Made by a program: the position numbers and the translations under genes. A stretch of DNA of 64,000 bases. Origin: Nocardia tenerifensis NBRC 101015. GTDB lineage: Bacteria; Actinomycetota; Actinomycetes; Mycobacteriales; Mycobacteriaceae. Within the stretch, counting starts at the first letter, position 1, and every line of letters begins with the position of its first letter. A model generated the notes under the pieces. It was not told the DNA's origin. It made no database searches and saw only the letters and a program-made list of their open reading frames with translations. The stretch lies in contig NZ_BAGH01000288.1 in assembly GCF_000308715.1 (NCBI RefSeq), positions 1 through 64,000 of the forward strand, read 5' to 3'. Positions 53,798-62,748 of the stretch are shown piece after piece.

Positions 53798-54907
53798 CTA
53801 CGCCTCAGCAGCGAGCTGCCCGCAGGCGGCGGCGATCTCCTGACCGCGGGTGTCGCGGACGGTGCAGGGCACGCCCTGTTCGTTGACACGGCGAACGAAT
53901 TCGCGTTCGACCGGTTTAGGGGCGGCATCCCATTTGCTGCCGGGAGTGGGGTTGAGCGGGATGACGTTGACATGCACGCGAGAGCCCAGGGCCTTGTGTA
54001 GCTTCTTGCCGAGCAAGTCAGCCCGCCACGGCTGATCGTTGACATCTCGGATCAGCGCGTACTCGATCGACACCCGTCGACCCGACTTGTCGGCGTAATA
54101 ACGCGCGGCGTCAAGAACTTCTGCGATCGGCCAGCGGTTGTTCACCGGCACCAACGTGTCCCGCAACTCATCGTCCGGAGTGTGAAGGGAGACAGCGAGC
54201 CTCACTGACATGTCCTCGTCGGCCAACTTGCGGATCGCCGGAGCCAGACCGACCGTCGACACCGTCACAGCGCGCTGCGAGATACCGAAACCATCCGGCA
54301 CCGGCGACGTGATCCGCCGCACTGCAGCAATAACCCGACGAAGGTTCGCAAGTGGTTCGCCCATACCCATGAAAACGATGTTGGACAGGCGGCCCGGCCC
54401 GCCGGCGACCTCGCCGTCGCGCATCGCGGCGGCCGCGGCGCGAACCTGGTCGACGATCTCGGCGGTGGACAGGTTGCGGTTCAGTCCGCCCTGGCCGGTC
54501 GCGCAGAACGGACAGGCCATGCCGCAGCCGGCCTGGCTGGAGATGCAGAGGGTGGCGCGATCCGGGTAACGCATGAGGACGCTTTCCAGAAGCGTGCCAT
54601 CGCCCGCGCGCCACAAGGTCTTTCGCGTCTCGCCCGCGTCGCACGCGACGTGCTTGACGACGGACATCAGCTGCGGGAAGAGCGCCTCGCCGATCTTTTC
54701 GCGCACGGGCGCGGGCAGGTCGGTCATCTGTTCGGGGTCGGCCTGCAGCCTGCCGTAGTACTGGCGAGCGATCTGGTCGGCGCGGAACTTGGGCAGTCCC
54801 AGCTCCTCGACGGCTGCTCGCCTGCCCTCGGCGTCGAGGTCGGCGAGATGCCGGGGCGGCATGCCACGGCGCGGAGCATCGAAGACGAGGGGCAGGGAGA
54901 CGGTCAT
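53798..54907 (-). CDS. rlmN: 23S rRNA (adenine2503-C2)-methyltransferase RlmN, intact copy
   Basis: The product is 369 residues, full length. The radical-SAM motif CGMACPFC (CxxxCxxC) is complete, followed by [40 protein letters not shown] and the catalytic C-terminal Cys ([20 protein letters not shown]) are also present. RlmN methylates A2503 of 23S rRNA and A37 of some tRNAs. The 3' half of this gene has two relatives to the left. The junction core lies at 54354-54368 inside its GMGEP codons, so the present 3' end may have come with an insertion. Codon use is the same in both halves. Confidence 0.97.
   Translation of the reverse strand: MTVSLPLVFDAPRRGMPPRHLADLDAEGRRAAVEELGLPKFRADQIARQYYGRLQADPEQMTDLPAPVREKIGEALFPQLMSVVKHVACDAGETRKTLWRAGDGTLLESVLMRYPDRATLCISSQAGCGMACPFCATGQGGLNRNLSTAEIVDQVRAAAAAMRDGEVAGGPGRLSNIVFMGMGEPLANLRRVIAAVRRITSPVPDGFGISQRAVTVSTVGLAPAIRKLADEDMSVRLAVSLHTPDDELRDTLVPVNNRWPIAEVLDAARYYADKSGRRVSIEYALIRDVNDQPWRADLLGKKLHKALGSRVHVNVIPLNPTPGSKWDAAPKPVEREFVRRVNEQGVPCTVRDTRGQEIAAACGQLAAEA
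54354..54368. repeat. Junction core copy 1 inside intact rlmN (GGTTCGCCCATACCC)
   Basis: On the coding strand it reads GGGTATGGGCGAACC and encodes the conserved GMGEP of the radical-SAM fold. Similarity with both displaced fragments begins precisely here and continues leftwards. No dyad symmetry is visible. Confidence 0.75.
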
Positions 54908-55021
54908 AATCGTTCCATTCTCCCATCTGGGCGAATGGGCCGCGCACTCGCCCGTGTGCTATTGACCGGTTCGTTGCTGGGAAATACGTGTAACCGACAT
55001 AGCAGTGGGCAATGACCCGGT

Positions 55022-55393
55022 ATGTCCACGAACGCAGAACACGTGTCTGAGCCCGACCCCGACCTGTCGGGCCAGCACACAGCCCCAACACAGCCGGCCA
55101 CCACGCCCCCGGCCACCACCCCGCCGGTCACCGCACCCACCAAGACCCGTCAATCGCTGTCCACCCGCACCGGCACCACGTGGATGAGCCTGATCGCAGG
55201 CGCGCTGATCCTGATCGTCCTACTGGTCTTCATCCTGCAGAACCTCGACCAGGTCGACGTCGGCCTATTCTTCTGGCACTTCTCCCTCCCCCTCGGCGTC
55301 GCCGTCCTACTCTCCGTCATCGGCGGAGCCCTGGTGATGGCCCTCGTCGGCGGCCTCCGCATCCTGCAACTACGCCGCGTCGCGAAGAAGTAG
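55022..55393 (+). CDS. LapA-domain (DUF1049) membrane protein
   Basis: The product is 123 residues. After a disordered Thr/Pro-rich N-terminus (about 50 residues), two membrane helices enclose the LapA core (ILQNLDQVDVGLFFWHFSLP). A C-terminal RILQLRRVAKK is cytoplasmic. LapA proteins are small and membrane-bound; some help lipopolysaccharide assembly, and in actinobacteria the role is unknown. It is divergent from rlmN, with 114 bases between starts, and convergent with the AbiE-like toxin gene. Confidence 0.83.
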   Translation: MSTNAEHVSEPDPDLSGQHTAPTQPATTPPATTPPVTAPTKTRQSLSTRTGTTWMSLIAGALILIVLLVFILQNLDQVDVGLFFWHFSLPLGVAVLLSVIGGALVMALVGGLRILQLRRVAKK

Positions 55394-55402
55394 ACGCGGT
55401 CG

Positions 55403-56134
55403 TCAGGGTGTAAGTGCCCGAACGAGCGCGCGCACTCGAGCCGGATTGCCATGCCAGTTTCGCAATGCGCGTCCCGGGTGGTCGAAGTGTTCTCGCAACA
55501 GGCCGCGCGCCTCCGCGAAAGTGGTTCCGGTAGGCCAGGGCGTCCGGTCGGCGTGCCGACACTCGAGGAGTCGTCCGATATCTTCGGCATCACGTGGAGT
55601 GAGACGCCTGATGTATGCGAAGACTTTGATGCTGATAGCCGTCGCGATATCCGGTATCGCGATGCGGGCAGAGACTTCAGTGCCGTCGACCAGCGTGGCG
55701 CCGAGTGCGATCCATATCGGCTCCCGCACCAACGCGACGTGGACCGCGGGAATGCCATCGACGGCGATCGGCCCGGCGTCGAGGTTGGGAACATGTTGAT
55801 CGGTGAATGACGGAGCCAGCAGGTCGATGGTCGCGGAGGTCCCACCGACGGAACGTTCGAATCGGTTACCGGAGCGTGGATTGTCATAGCCCATGCCTCG
55901 CAACCGATCCAGGAGCACACCATCCCGAATCGTGACCAGCTCTACCGCGAGGTCGGCGTCCCTGGTCGCGCGCAGTGGGACGGAGACACCGCTGCGTAAT
56001 ACATGCAGATTGACCATGTGTCCGCCGATCACTGCCCACGACTCGAGAGCGGCCGCGGCGACCGCAGCATCGGCCAATGCCAAGTATGCGCCGTCCTCGG
56101 CTCGTGATCCGCTGGCGATCTTCAACTCGATCAC
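55403..56134 (-). CDS. AbiEii-like nucleotidyltransferase toxin
   Basis: The product is 243 residues. ESWAVIGGHMVNLHVLRSG and RATRDADLAVEL give the GGx..TxDxD polymerase-beta NTase motif, and a C-terminal half follows that fits the AbiEii/MNT fold. Members add nucleotides to tRNA or proteins, or bind NTP, to stop growth. GTG 56134 overlaps the stop of the upstream antitoxin-like gene by four bases (GTGA). The pair lies between rlmN/lapA and cdsA, a place usually free of extra genes as far as I know. Confidence 0.82.
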   Translation of the reverse strand: MIELKIASGSRAEDGAYLALADAAVAAAALESWAVIGGHMVNLHVLRSGVSVPLRATRDADLAVELVTIRDGVLLDRLRGMGYDNPRSGNRFERSVGGTSATIDLLAPSFTDQHVPNLDAGPIAVDGIPAVHVALVREPIWIALGATLVDGTEVSARIAIPDIATAISIKVFAYIRRLTPRDAEDIGRLLECRHADRTPWPTGTTFAEARGLLREHFDHPGRALRNWHGNPARVRALVRALTP

Positions 56135-56817
56135 GCGACGCGCTCGAGCTCGCTGCGTGCGGCGAGGAACCGCTCCTCGAGCTCGGCGACTGCTTCCACA
56201 GCATCCGGGGCGTCGCCCGACAAAAGGTGCCTGGCGATCTCGGTAACCGGGGCAAGCGGCCACGCCTGCGCAGACGGTCCACCCATCGCCGCGGCGATCG
56301 ACGGGTCAAGGTGCAGTCCCGGGACGAGCTTGCCCACGGTCACCACGATGGTCGCATCGGCCGGACTCGTTTCGACGGGCACGAAACCTGCTTGCTCCAG
56401 CTCCAAGCGAGAGTCGGCATGCAGAAAGACAATGTCCGGGATACGCCAAGGCGCGACTCTATCCGCCGCCCAGTCACCGCAGACCTGGAGTGAAACTCTC
56501 TGAGCCGCAGCGTGTTCGAGCGCTAGTTCGATCTGGCGAGGCATGTCGTCGAGGCTGTACCAGGATTCGATGACGTCGACCTTGGGCGGGCGGGCTGCCG
56601 CGAGGCGCTCGAAAAGCTCACGAGGCTGACGAACCTGCCAGCCGTCCGCGCCACGCTCGGTCCAACCCCGCGCGTCGGCGGCGGACAAGATCTGCGAGAC
56701 GCGCGCCTGCGTTACCCCAGTGGCTTCTGCGATGCCTACCTGACGCTGGGGAGCAGGGCTGCCGAGCAGAAACGACAGCACGGCGACCTCCGCGCGCGCG
56801 AGCTTGTTCTCCGACAT
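56131..56817 (-). CDS. AbiEi-like winged-helix antitoxin
   Basis: The product is 228 residues. An N-terminal winged HTH (GIAEATGVTQARVSQILSAA, DARGWTERGADGWQV) is followed by a domain with WYSLDDMPRQIELALEHAAA and GDWAADRVAPWRIPDIVFLH, as in type IV TA antitoxins of the AbiEi type. It would repress the operon and oppose the NTase toxin. An AT-rich inverted repeat directly upstream is its likely operator. Assignment as antitoxin rests on domain order and coupling. Confidence 0.72.
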   Translation of the reverse strand: MSENKLARAEVAVLSFLLGSPAPQRQVGIAEATGVTQARVSQILSAADARGWTERGADGWQVRQPRELFERLAAARPPKVDVIESWYSLDDMPRQIELALEHAAAQRVSLQVCGDWAADRVAPWRIPDIVFLHADSRLELEQAGFVPVETSPADATIVVTVGKLVPGLHLDPSIAAAMGGPSAQAWPLAPVTEIARHLLSGDAPDAVEAVAELEERFLAARSELERVA

Positions 56818-56825
56818 CCTGCGAG

Positions 56826-56861
56826 TATAAATTTTTCGAGCAGGAGCGGCAAATATTTATA
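56826..56861. promoter_or_regulatory. AT-rich inverted repeat upstream of the AbiE-like operon
   Basis: TATAAAT (56826-56832) and ATTTATA (56855-56861) flank a 22-base GC-rich centre. This is the most AT-rich point for kilobases and sits 9 bases from the antitoxin ATG, so it is probably the promoter/operator for this TA pair. Confidence 0.55.
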
Positions 56862-56869
56862 GTCCCTGC

Positions 56870-58066
56870 TCAGAGCAGGGTCGAGAGGACGAGCCAGGAG
56901 ACGAAGGCGGAGGGGAGCATGGAGTCGAGGCGGTCCATGATGCCACCGTGGCCGGGGAGGAGGGTGCCCATGTCTTTGATGCCGAGTTCGCGTTTGATCT
57001 GGGATTCGATCAGGTCGCCGCAGGTGGCTACGAGGACGAGGCCGATGCCGAGGACGACGCCGATCATGGAGTTGGCGTCGAGCAGCAGGGTGACGGTGAG
57101 CAGGCCGCCGATGACGCTGAAGACGAGCGACCCGCCGAAACCCTCCCAGGATTTCTTCGGGCTGATCGACGGGACCATGGGGTGCCTGCCGAACAGCACG
57201 CCGGCCACGTAGCCGCCGACGTCGGAGCAGACGACCAGGATCATGAAGGTCAGCACCCGCAGGTTGCCGTCGGGCTCGAGCAGCAGCAGGGTCGCGAACG
57301 AGGCGAGCAGCGGGATCCAGGCGAGCGTGAAAATGGCTATGGCCGTGTCGCGCAGGAAGTTTCGCGGGGCGGTTTGCAGTCCGTGGTCGAACAAACGCCA
57401 CACCATGCAGGTCAGCGCGGTGGCGGCGAACGCTCCGGTGACGCCGCTGGCGCCGTAGGGCCAGCCGAGCCAGAACACGGCTTGGCCGCCGACGATCAAC
57501 GGGATACGCGGCACCAGGACGTCGGCCTCGCGCAGCCGTTTGACGACCTCCCAGGTGGCGACGCCGACCGCTACGCCGACGACACCGATGAAGACCTTGG
57601 GCACGAACAGCAGGATCGCGATGAGGGAGAGTCCGAGGCCGAAACCGACGGCCAATGCCGCGGGCAGATTCCGTCCCGCGCGTGAACCGGGCGCGGGAGG
57701 CGCGGCGAGCACCGCGTTGGGGCCGTGCGCCTCCGGGTCGTGCTCGGCCGGCGACGGCACCGGAACGGTCTGCTGACCAGCCGCCCAGGCAGACATGCTG
57801 GACGGCGCGACACCGGAGGCAGGCTGGGAGCCGAGACCGGCTGTCGCGACCGTGTGCCCGGCCCCGTCGACACCACGACCAGCGACCGGATCCACCGACG
57901 AAACCTCGTGGCCCGACGCCGAATCCGAGGCTAACGGCTCGTAGCCCGACGCTTCCGCATCGCGCACGTGCTCCTGCCTCGCATCGGCTGTGCCGCTCAC
58001 CGGCCTCGGCTCCTCAGCCGCACCGGTCGCGGCGGCGTTCTCGGCCACGATTGTCCCGTCGCTCAA
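56870..58066 (-). CDS. cdsA: Phosphatidate cytidylyltransferase CdsA
   Basis: The product is 398 residues. It makes CDP-diacylglycerol from CTP and phosphatidate in the membrane. The signature at residues about 362-389 is intact (ESQIKRELGIKDMGTLLPGH, then GGIMDRLD). Eight or so membrane helices follow a long hydrophilic N-terminus of about 130 residues rich in Ala, Ser, Glu and Pro. The tail is disordered and typical of actinobacterial CdsA, though long here. The gene is 81 bases from frr and runs in the same direction. Confidence 0.95.
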   Translation of the reverse strand: MSDGTIVAENAAATGAAEEPRPVSGTADARQEHVRDAEASGYEPLASDSASGHEVSSVDPVAGRGVDGAGHTVATAGLGSQPASGVAPSSMSAWAAGQQTVPVPSPAEHDPEAHGPNAVLAAPPAPGSRAGRNLPAALAVGFGLGLSLIAILLFVPKVFIGVVGVAVGVATWEVVKRLREADVLVPRIPLIVGGQAVFWLGWPYGASGVTGAFAATALTCMVWRLFDHGLQTAPRNFLRDTAIAIFTLAWIPLLASFATLLLLEPDGNLRVLTFMILVVCSDVGGYVAGVLFGRHPMVPSISPKKSWEGFGGSLVFSVIGGLLTVTLLLDANSMIGVVLGIGLVLVATCGDLIESQIKRELGIKDMGTLLPGHGGIMDRLDSMLPSAFVSWLVLSTLL

Positions 58067-58147
58067 CTCGTCGTTCCGTTCGTCCCCCGCCCGAGCGGGC
58101 CTGCTGCGTGCATCGGCGGCATAAACGCTGCTCCGCCGCCGCGGACA

Positions 58148-58705
58148 TCAGACCTCGAGCAGTTCAGTTTCTTTGTGTTTGACCAGTTCGTCGATCTGTC
58201 CGACATACTTCGCGGTGGTCTTGTCGAGGTCCTTCTCGGCGCGCCCGACCTCGTCCTCACCCGCCTCGCCATCCTTCTGGATGCGCGAGAGTTCGTCCAT
58301 GGTTTTGCGGCGGACATTGCGAATCGATATCTTCGCGTCCTCGCCCTTGCCCTTGGCCTGCTTGACCAGTTCGCGACGCCGCTCCTCGGTCAGCTGCGGC
58401 ACCGAAATGCGAATGATGTCACCGTTGTTGGTGGGGTTGACACCGAGATCGGAGTTGCGGATCGCGGTCTCGATCGCGCCGAGCTGCGCCTGCTCGTACG
58501 GCTTGATCACGACCATGCGCGGCTCCGGCACCGTGATGCTGGACATCTGGGTGATGGGGGTCGGCGAGCCGTAGTAGTCGACGACGATCCGCGAGAACAT
58601 ACCCGGGTTGGCACGTCCGGTGCGGATGCCCGATAGATCGTCTTTCGCTACTGTGACAGCCTTTTCCATCTTCTCCTCGGCGTCGAAGAGCGCTTCTTCA
58701 ATCAC
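58148..58705 (-). CDS. frr: Ribosome recycling factor
   Basis: The product is 185 residues, the standard RRF length. With EF-G it splits the post-termination ribosome. Visible signs are [32 protein letters not shown] and [21 protein letters not shown] chose GTG 58705 rather than GTG 58720, because GGAGGAA sits 7 bases before 58705 and would lie inside the coding sequence otherwise. It follows pyrH by 50 bases and is likely co-transcribed with it. Confidence 0.96.
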   Translation of the reverse strand: MIEEALFDAEEKMEKAVTVAKDDLSGIRTGRANPGMFSRIVVDYYGSPTPITQMSSITVPEPRMVVIKPYEQAQLGAIETAIRNSDLGVNPTNNGDIIRISVPQLTEERRRELVKQAKGKGEDAKISIRNVRRKTMDELSRIQKDGEAGEDEVGRAEKDLDKTTAKYVGQIDELVKHKETELLEV

Positions 58706-58755
58706 GACCGTTTCCTCCACTGCGTCGTCATCGTCATGATCCGCGGGTCGCGGGG

Positions 58756-59484
58756 TCAGGACCGAACCAATGTGCCGATCTTCTCACCGGCGACCGCTCG
58801 GGCGATATTGCCCTTCGTCAACAAATTGAACACCAGCATCGGCATCTGGTTGTCCATACAGAGGCTGAAGGCCGTCGCGTCGGCGACCTTGAGGCCTTGC
58901 TCGATGACCTCTTTGTGGGTGATCTCGGAGAACATGGTGGCGTTCTCGTCGACCTTGGGATCGGCATTGAACACCCCGTCGACCGCCTTGGCCATCAGCA
59001 CCACCTCGGCGCCGATCTCCAGCGCGCGCTGGGCGGCGGTGGTGTCGGTGGAGAAGTACGGCATGCCCATGCCCGCGCCGAAGATGACGACGCGCCCCTT
59101 CTCCAGGTGACGCTTGGCGCGCAGCGGCAGGTAGGGCTCGGCGACCTGACCCATGGTGATCGCGGTCTGCACGCGGGTCTCGATCCCTTGTTTCTGCAGA
59201 AAGTCTTGCAGCGCAAGGCTGTTCATCACGGTGCCGAGCATGCCCATGTAGTCGGAGCGGGCGCGTTCCATGCCGCGCTCCTCCAGCTCGGCGCCGCGGA
59301 AGAAGTTGCCGCCGCCGATCACCACGGCCACCTGCACGCCGGTGGCGACCACCTCGGCGATCTGCTCGGCGACCGTCTCCACCACGTCGGGGTCGAGGCC
59401 GACCCGGCCGCCACCGAACATCTCGCCGCCCAACTTGAGAAGCACCCGGCGATATCCTGGGCGAGCGGTCCCCGGGTCCGTCAT
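58756..59484 (-). CDS. pyrH: UMP kinase
   Basis: The product is 242 residues. It phosphorylates UMP to UDP with ATP, as a hexamer of the amino-acid-kinase fold. [11 protein letters not shown] and [20 protein letters not shown] hold the phosphate loops, and [20 protein letters not shown] binds UMP. AAGGAGAAG lies before ATG 59484. It is the first gene after the tsf terminator and likely starts the pyrH-frr-cdsA transcript. Confidence 0.97.
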   Translation of the reverse strand: MTDPGTARPGYRRVLLKLGGEMFGGGRVGLDPDVVETVAEQIAEVVATGVQVAVVIGGGNFFRGAELEERGMERARSDYMGMLGTVMNSLALQDFLQKQGIETRVQTAITMGQVAEPYLPLRAKRHLEKGRVVIFGAGMGMPYFSTDTTAAQRALEIGAEVVLMAKAVDGVFNADPKVDENATMFSEITHKEVIEQGLKVADATAFSLCMDNQMPMLVFNLLTKGNIARAVAGEKIGTLVRS

Positions 59485-59618
59485 GGGTGTTCTTCTCCTT
59501 CGGCGGTCAACGTTGTTCTCGGCAGGTCAGTGCGTCACAGAATTCGGCAGCTCGGAAAGGCTCCTCAACACGGAGCGGCCCCTATCCTGCCCTATGAGTG
59601 TTCGGCGGCATGAGAAGA

Positions 59619-59653
59619 CCCCCCGTCAACCGGCGGATCGGTTCGACGGGGGG
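59619..59653 (-). terminator. Intrinsic terminator after tsf
   Basis: On the minus strand CCCCCCGTC pairs with GACGGGGGG (9 bp, + strand 59619-59627 and 59645-59653), and TCTTCTC follows. It separates rpsB-tsf from pyrH. Confidence 0.85.
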
Positions 59654-59737
59654 CCTGCTCGCTATGTGACAGTGAGTCCGGCAAGACCCGTCCCGCGGCT
59701 GGATCCCGGTGGTCGCCGAGATGCGCGCGGGGCGTGA

Positions 59738-60562
59738 TCAGTTGGAGCCGACCTCGAAGCGGGCGAAGCGGGTCACGGTGACGCCTGCCTCGTCCAGCAG
59801 GGCCTTGACGGTCTTCTTCGAGTCGGTGACCGACGACTGCTCGAGCAGCACGACGTCCTTGAAGAAGCCGTTGACGCGGCCCTCGGTGATCTTCGGCAGC
59901 GCGGCCTCGGGCTTGCCTTCTTCGCGAGCGGTCTGCTCGGCGATGCGGCGCTCGTTCTCCACGATGTCGGCCGGAACCTCGTCGCGGGTCACGTACTTCG
60001 CCTTGAGCGCGGCGACCTGCATGGCGGCGGCGCGGGCGGCCTCGGCCGCGGCGTCACCCTCGCCCTGGTACTCGATCAGCACGCCGACGGCGGGCGGCAG
60101 GTCCGAGGCCCGCTTGTGCAGGTAGGTCGCGACCGGGCCGTCGAGGGAGATCACACGACGCAGCTCGAGCTTCTCGCCGATCTTGGCGGCCAGCGCCTGC
60201 ACGGCCTCGTCGGCGGTCTGGCCACCGAGGTCGAGGGCCTTGAGCGCGTCGAGGTCGGCCGGCTTGGCGTCCGCGGCGGCGGCGACGATCTGGTCGGCCA
60301 GCGCCTGGAACTCCGCGTTCTTGGCGACGAAGTCGGTCTCGGAGTTGATCTCGACCATGACGCCGCCCTTGGCGGTGACCAGGCCCTCGGCGGTGGTGCG
60401 CTCGGCACGCTTGCCGACGTCCTTGGCGCCCTTGATGCGCAGCAGTTCGACGGCCTTGTCGAAGTCACCGTCGGTGTCGGCCAGCGCGTTCTTGCAGTCC
60501 ATCATCCCGGAGCCGGTGAGCTCCCGGAGCCGCTTCACATCGGCAGCGGTGTAGTTCGCCAT
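59738..60562 (-). CDS. tsf: Elongation factor Ts
   Basis: The product is 274 residues. It exchanges GDP on EF-Tu. The N-terminal UBA-like domain ([19 protein letters not shown]) and the signature [15 protein letters not shown] are present, with the core subdomains to the end. AAGGAGG lies about 7 bases before ATG 60562. It follows rpsB after 101 bases. Confidence 0.97.
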   Translation of the reverse strand: MANYTAADVKRLRELTGSGMMDCKNALADTDGDFDKAVELLRIKGAKDVGKRAERTTAEGLVTAKGGVMVEINSETDFVAKNAEFQALADQIVAAAADAKPADLDALKALDLGGQTADEAVQALAAKIGEKLELRRVISLDGPVATYLHKRASDLPPAVGVLIEYQGEGDAAAEAARAAAMQVAALKAKYVTRDEVPADIVENERRIAEQTAREEGKPEAALPKITEGRVNGFFKDVVLLEQSSVTDSKKTVKALLDEAGVTVTRFARFEVGSN

Positions 60563-60605
60563 GGGTGGCGAGCCTCCTTCGGAGAAAGTTCTGGAGATAC
60601 TGGGC

Positions 60606-60643
60606 AGCGGTGATCACCATCGCACGCGATCATGATCACCGCT
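60606..60643 (-). promoter_or_regulatory. Inverted repeat between rpsB and tsf
   Basis: AGCGGTGATCA (60606-60616) and TGATCACCGCT (60633-60643) form a perfect 11-bp stem with a 16-base loop. It lies 20 bases after the rpsB stop and may act as a partial terminator or RNA processing site that sets the rpsB to tsf ratio. Confidence 0.55.
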
Positions 60644-60663
60644 GGAACAGCGAGTTAAGAGAC

Positions 60664-61518
60664 TCAGGCCTCGGCCGGGGTCTCCACGGACGCGGCTTCC
60701 GCCGGGGCCTCAGCCGAAGCCTCGGCCGGCGCGTCGGCGGCGGGCGCGGCCGAAGCGAGCAGCTCCTGCTCCCACTCGGCCAGCGGCTCGCCCGCGCCCG
60801 ACTCCGGCTTGTCGTCGCCCGAGGACAGACCGGCCCGCGCCTGCACGCCCTCGGCCACCGCAGAGGCGACGACCTTGGTCAGCAGCGCGGCGGAACGGAT
60901 CGCGTCGTCGTTGCCCGGGATCGGGTAGTCGACCAGGTCGGGGTCGCAGTTGGTGTCCAGGATCGCGATGACCGGGATGTTCAGCTTGCGCGCCTCGCCG
61001 ACGGCGATGTGCTCCTTGTTGGTGTCGACGACCCAGATGGCCGAGGGCACCTTGGCCATGTCGCGGATACCGCCGAGGGTGCGCTCGAGCTTGTTCATCT
61101 CACGCGTGAGCATGAGGATTTCCTTCTTGGTGCGACCCTCGAAGCCACCGGTCTGCTCCATCGCCTCGAGCTCCTTGAGGCGCTGCAGGCGCTTGTGCAC
61201 GGTGGAGAAGTTGGTGAGCATGCCACCCAGCCAGCGCTGGTTGACGTAGGGCATCCCGACGCGAGTCGCCTCGGCCGCGATCGACTCCTGGGCCTGCTTC
61301 TTCGTGCCGACGAAGAGAACGGTGCCACCGTGGGCGACAGTCTCCTTGACGAACTCGTAGGCCTTGTCGATGTAGGTCAGCGTCTGCTGCAGGTCGATGA
61401 TGTAGATGCCGTTGCGGTCGGTGAAGATGAACCGCTTCATCTTCGGGTTCCAGCGCCGAGTCTGGTGCCCGAAGTGCGCGCCGCTGTCCAGCAGCTGCTT
61501 CATTGTTACGACAGCCAT
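60664..61518 (-). CDS. rpsB: 30S ribosomal protein S2
   Basis: The product is 284 residues. The N-terminus [20 protein letters not shown] and the core [17 protein letters not shown]-type strand with [19 protein letters not shown] are typical. The last 45 residues are an Ala/Glu/Pro-rich tail (repeats like [11 protein letters not shown]), common in actinobacterial S2. ATG 61518 begins the family sequence. It heads the rpsB-tsf operon. Confidence 0.97.
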   Translation of the reverse strand: MAVVTMKQLLDSGAHFGHQTRRWNPKMKRFIFTDRNGIYIIDLQQTLTYIDKAYEFVKETVAHGGTVLFVGTKKQAQESIAAEATRVGMPYVNQRWLGGMLTNFSTVHKRLQRLKELEAMEQTGGFEGRTKKEILMLTREMNKLERTLGGIRDMAKVPSAIWVVDTNKEHIAVGEARKLNIPVIAILDTNCDPDLVDYPIPGNDDAIRSAALLTKVVASAVAEGVQARAGLSSGDDKPESGAGEPLAEWEQELLASAAPAADAPAEASAEAPAEAASVETPAEA

Positions 61519-62244
61519 GGCTCTCGTATCTCTCTTTCGTTTGCCGGTTGACGCAGCGAATCGGTGATCCACTGCCCTGGCGCCTCCGAGCCATCGGACC
61601 CGACCGCGAGGGTGGGGACCAGCCGACGACTCCCTGCTCCGCCCGGACACCGCCGCGAACCGATTGATGATGAACTCGATTCGTGCAGCGCCGTTGCGAA
61701 CAAGCACGGGGTGGCGCGCGAAGTCGGTCCATGCAGGCACAGACCGCTTGATCAGTCTACGGGGTTGCGGGCCCAGCTTCTAAATCGGCCTGTCAGGGGC
61801 GGGATTGACCGTGCGTGACGGACAGCCGACGCCACCCAGGAGATCCTCTCCAGACCACCATGCACGCCGTCAAGATTTGGTGCATTCGGATACGACCCTG
61901 GCTCGGACCCAAGTGAAAGTGTGGTCCGTGAGAGCGATCCCCCGGCAACTGAGGGTGGGGAGAAACCCGGCAAGGGCACAGACAAAGCCATGCCCCGGGC
62001 GGCATGCAATGCAGAGGCGGACCCGGGGCGTACGAAAGCTACCTTACCTCCTAGCGGCACCTCGATCTCGTCGCAGACGGCGGCGTTGCAGTGAGCCACG
62101 AACCGGCTCGGGTGAAGTGGATGGACACCCACTTCTTTGCGACGAGCGAGATTGCTTTGCCATTCTGTGAAACCTCCGGTGTCCACAGTGGAGAAAGTTG
62201 TCCACAATTGCGGGGGTGGGGGTTTCGCGGCGGGGGGTGGGCGG
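61519..62244. other. Long non-coding stretch between divergent rpsB and the secreted-protein gene
   Basis: The 726 bases carry no convincing gene. Several stems are visible: ATGCAC/GTGCAT around 61859-61890, CGGACC/GGTCCG around 61912-61928, and CATGCC-CCGGGC-GGCATG at 61989-62006. Two 9-mers resemble actinobacterial DnaA boxes (GTGTCCACA 62179-62187, TTGTCCACA 62198-62206). It must hold the rpsB promoter and that of the envelope genes. I could not match it to a riboswitch consensus. Confidence 0.45.
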
Positions 62245-62739
62245 ATGAGGCTTTGGGGCATGCCTTCGAATCCGATTTCTTCGATGATGACGCTGGTTAT
62301 ACCGCTCTTCTTCGTGCTCGGGGTGTTGACCGCGCCGCCGGTGGCGGCTGAGGCTCAGGGCACGGTTCAGGCGGGGGCTTCGCCTGGTGTCGAGGTGGCG
62401 GGGTGCACGGGGTCGTTCTGCGGGATGGTGCGGCCTGCGCCGTTGCGGATCTTGGGTGATGCGCGAGAGGGGCCGGCTTCTGGTGCGTCGGCGGCGTGCA
62501 CTGGTTCGCAGTGCGGGGCGGTGCACCCGGCGCCATTGCGTGTGGCGGTTGGTCTCGTCGGCTTGCTTCCGTGGCTGACTGCGATGGTCGGTCCCGAGCC
62601 GTTGCCTACCTCCCCGCTCGATCCCGAGTTCTGCGAATACGTCGGTCCCGCACCATTTTTCATGTCGCCGAGTGATTCCGAATTCTGCGGACTCGTCGAG
62701 CCGGCCCCGATGGTGCTGTCGCCGGTGGCGGGCAAGTGA
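62245..62739 (+). CDS. Secreted protein with four FCGxVxPAP-like repeats
   Basis: The product is 164 residues. Residues about 13-35 are a signal sequence. Then one 15-residue motif occurs four times: GSFCGMVRPAPLRI (56-69), GSQCGAVHPAPLRV (87-100), PEFCEYVGPAPFFMS (127-141) and SEFCGLVEPAPMVLS (145-159). The first two are preceded by an extra Cys (CTGS). Pro-rich turns with spaced Cys suggest a disulfide-bonded or metal-binding surface protein. It ends 9 bases before the M23 peptidase start, so they share a transcript. No family recognised. Confidence 0.6.
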   Translation: MRLWGMPSNPISSMMTLVIPLFFVLGVLTAPPVAAEAQGTVQAGASPGVEVAGCTGSFCGMVRPAPLRILGDAREGPASGASAACTGSQCGAVHPAPLRVAVGLVGLLPWLTAMVGPEPLPTSPLDPEFCEYVGPAPFFMSPSDSEFCGLVEPAPMVLSPVAGK

Positions 62740-62748
62740 TCTCGGGCG

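Noticed and set aside
61795-62165. c-di-AMP (ydaO-type) riboswitch upstream of the M23 operon
   Set aside because: The genomic context would fit, but I could not find the conserved GGGGA and CCGUCAGCUAACCUCGU-like blocks in order on either strand; the visible stems are not specific.
62179-62206. Replication origin
   Set aside because: Two DnaA-box-like 9-mers do not make an origin; dnaA, dnaN and rpmH are not here, and no AT-rich unwinding element is present.
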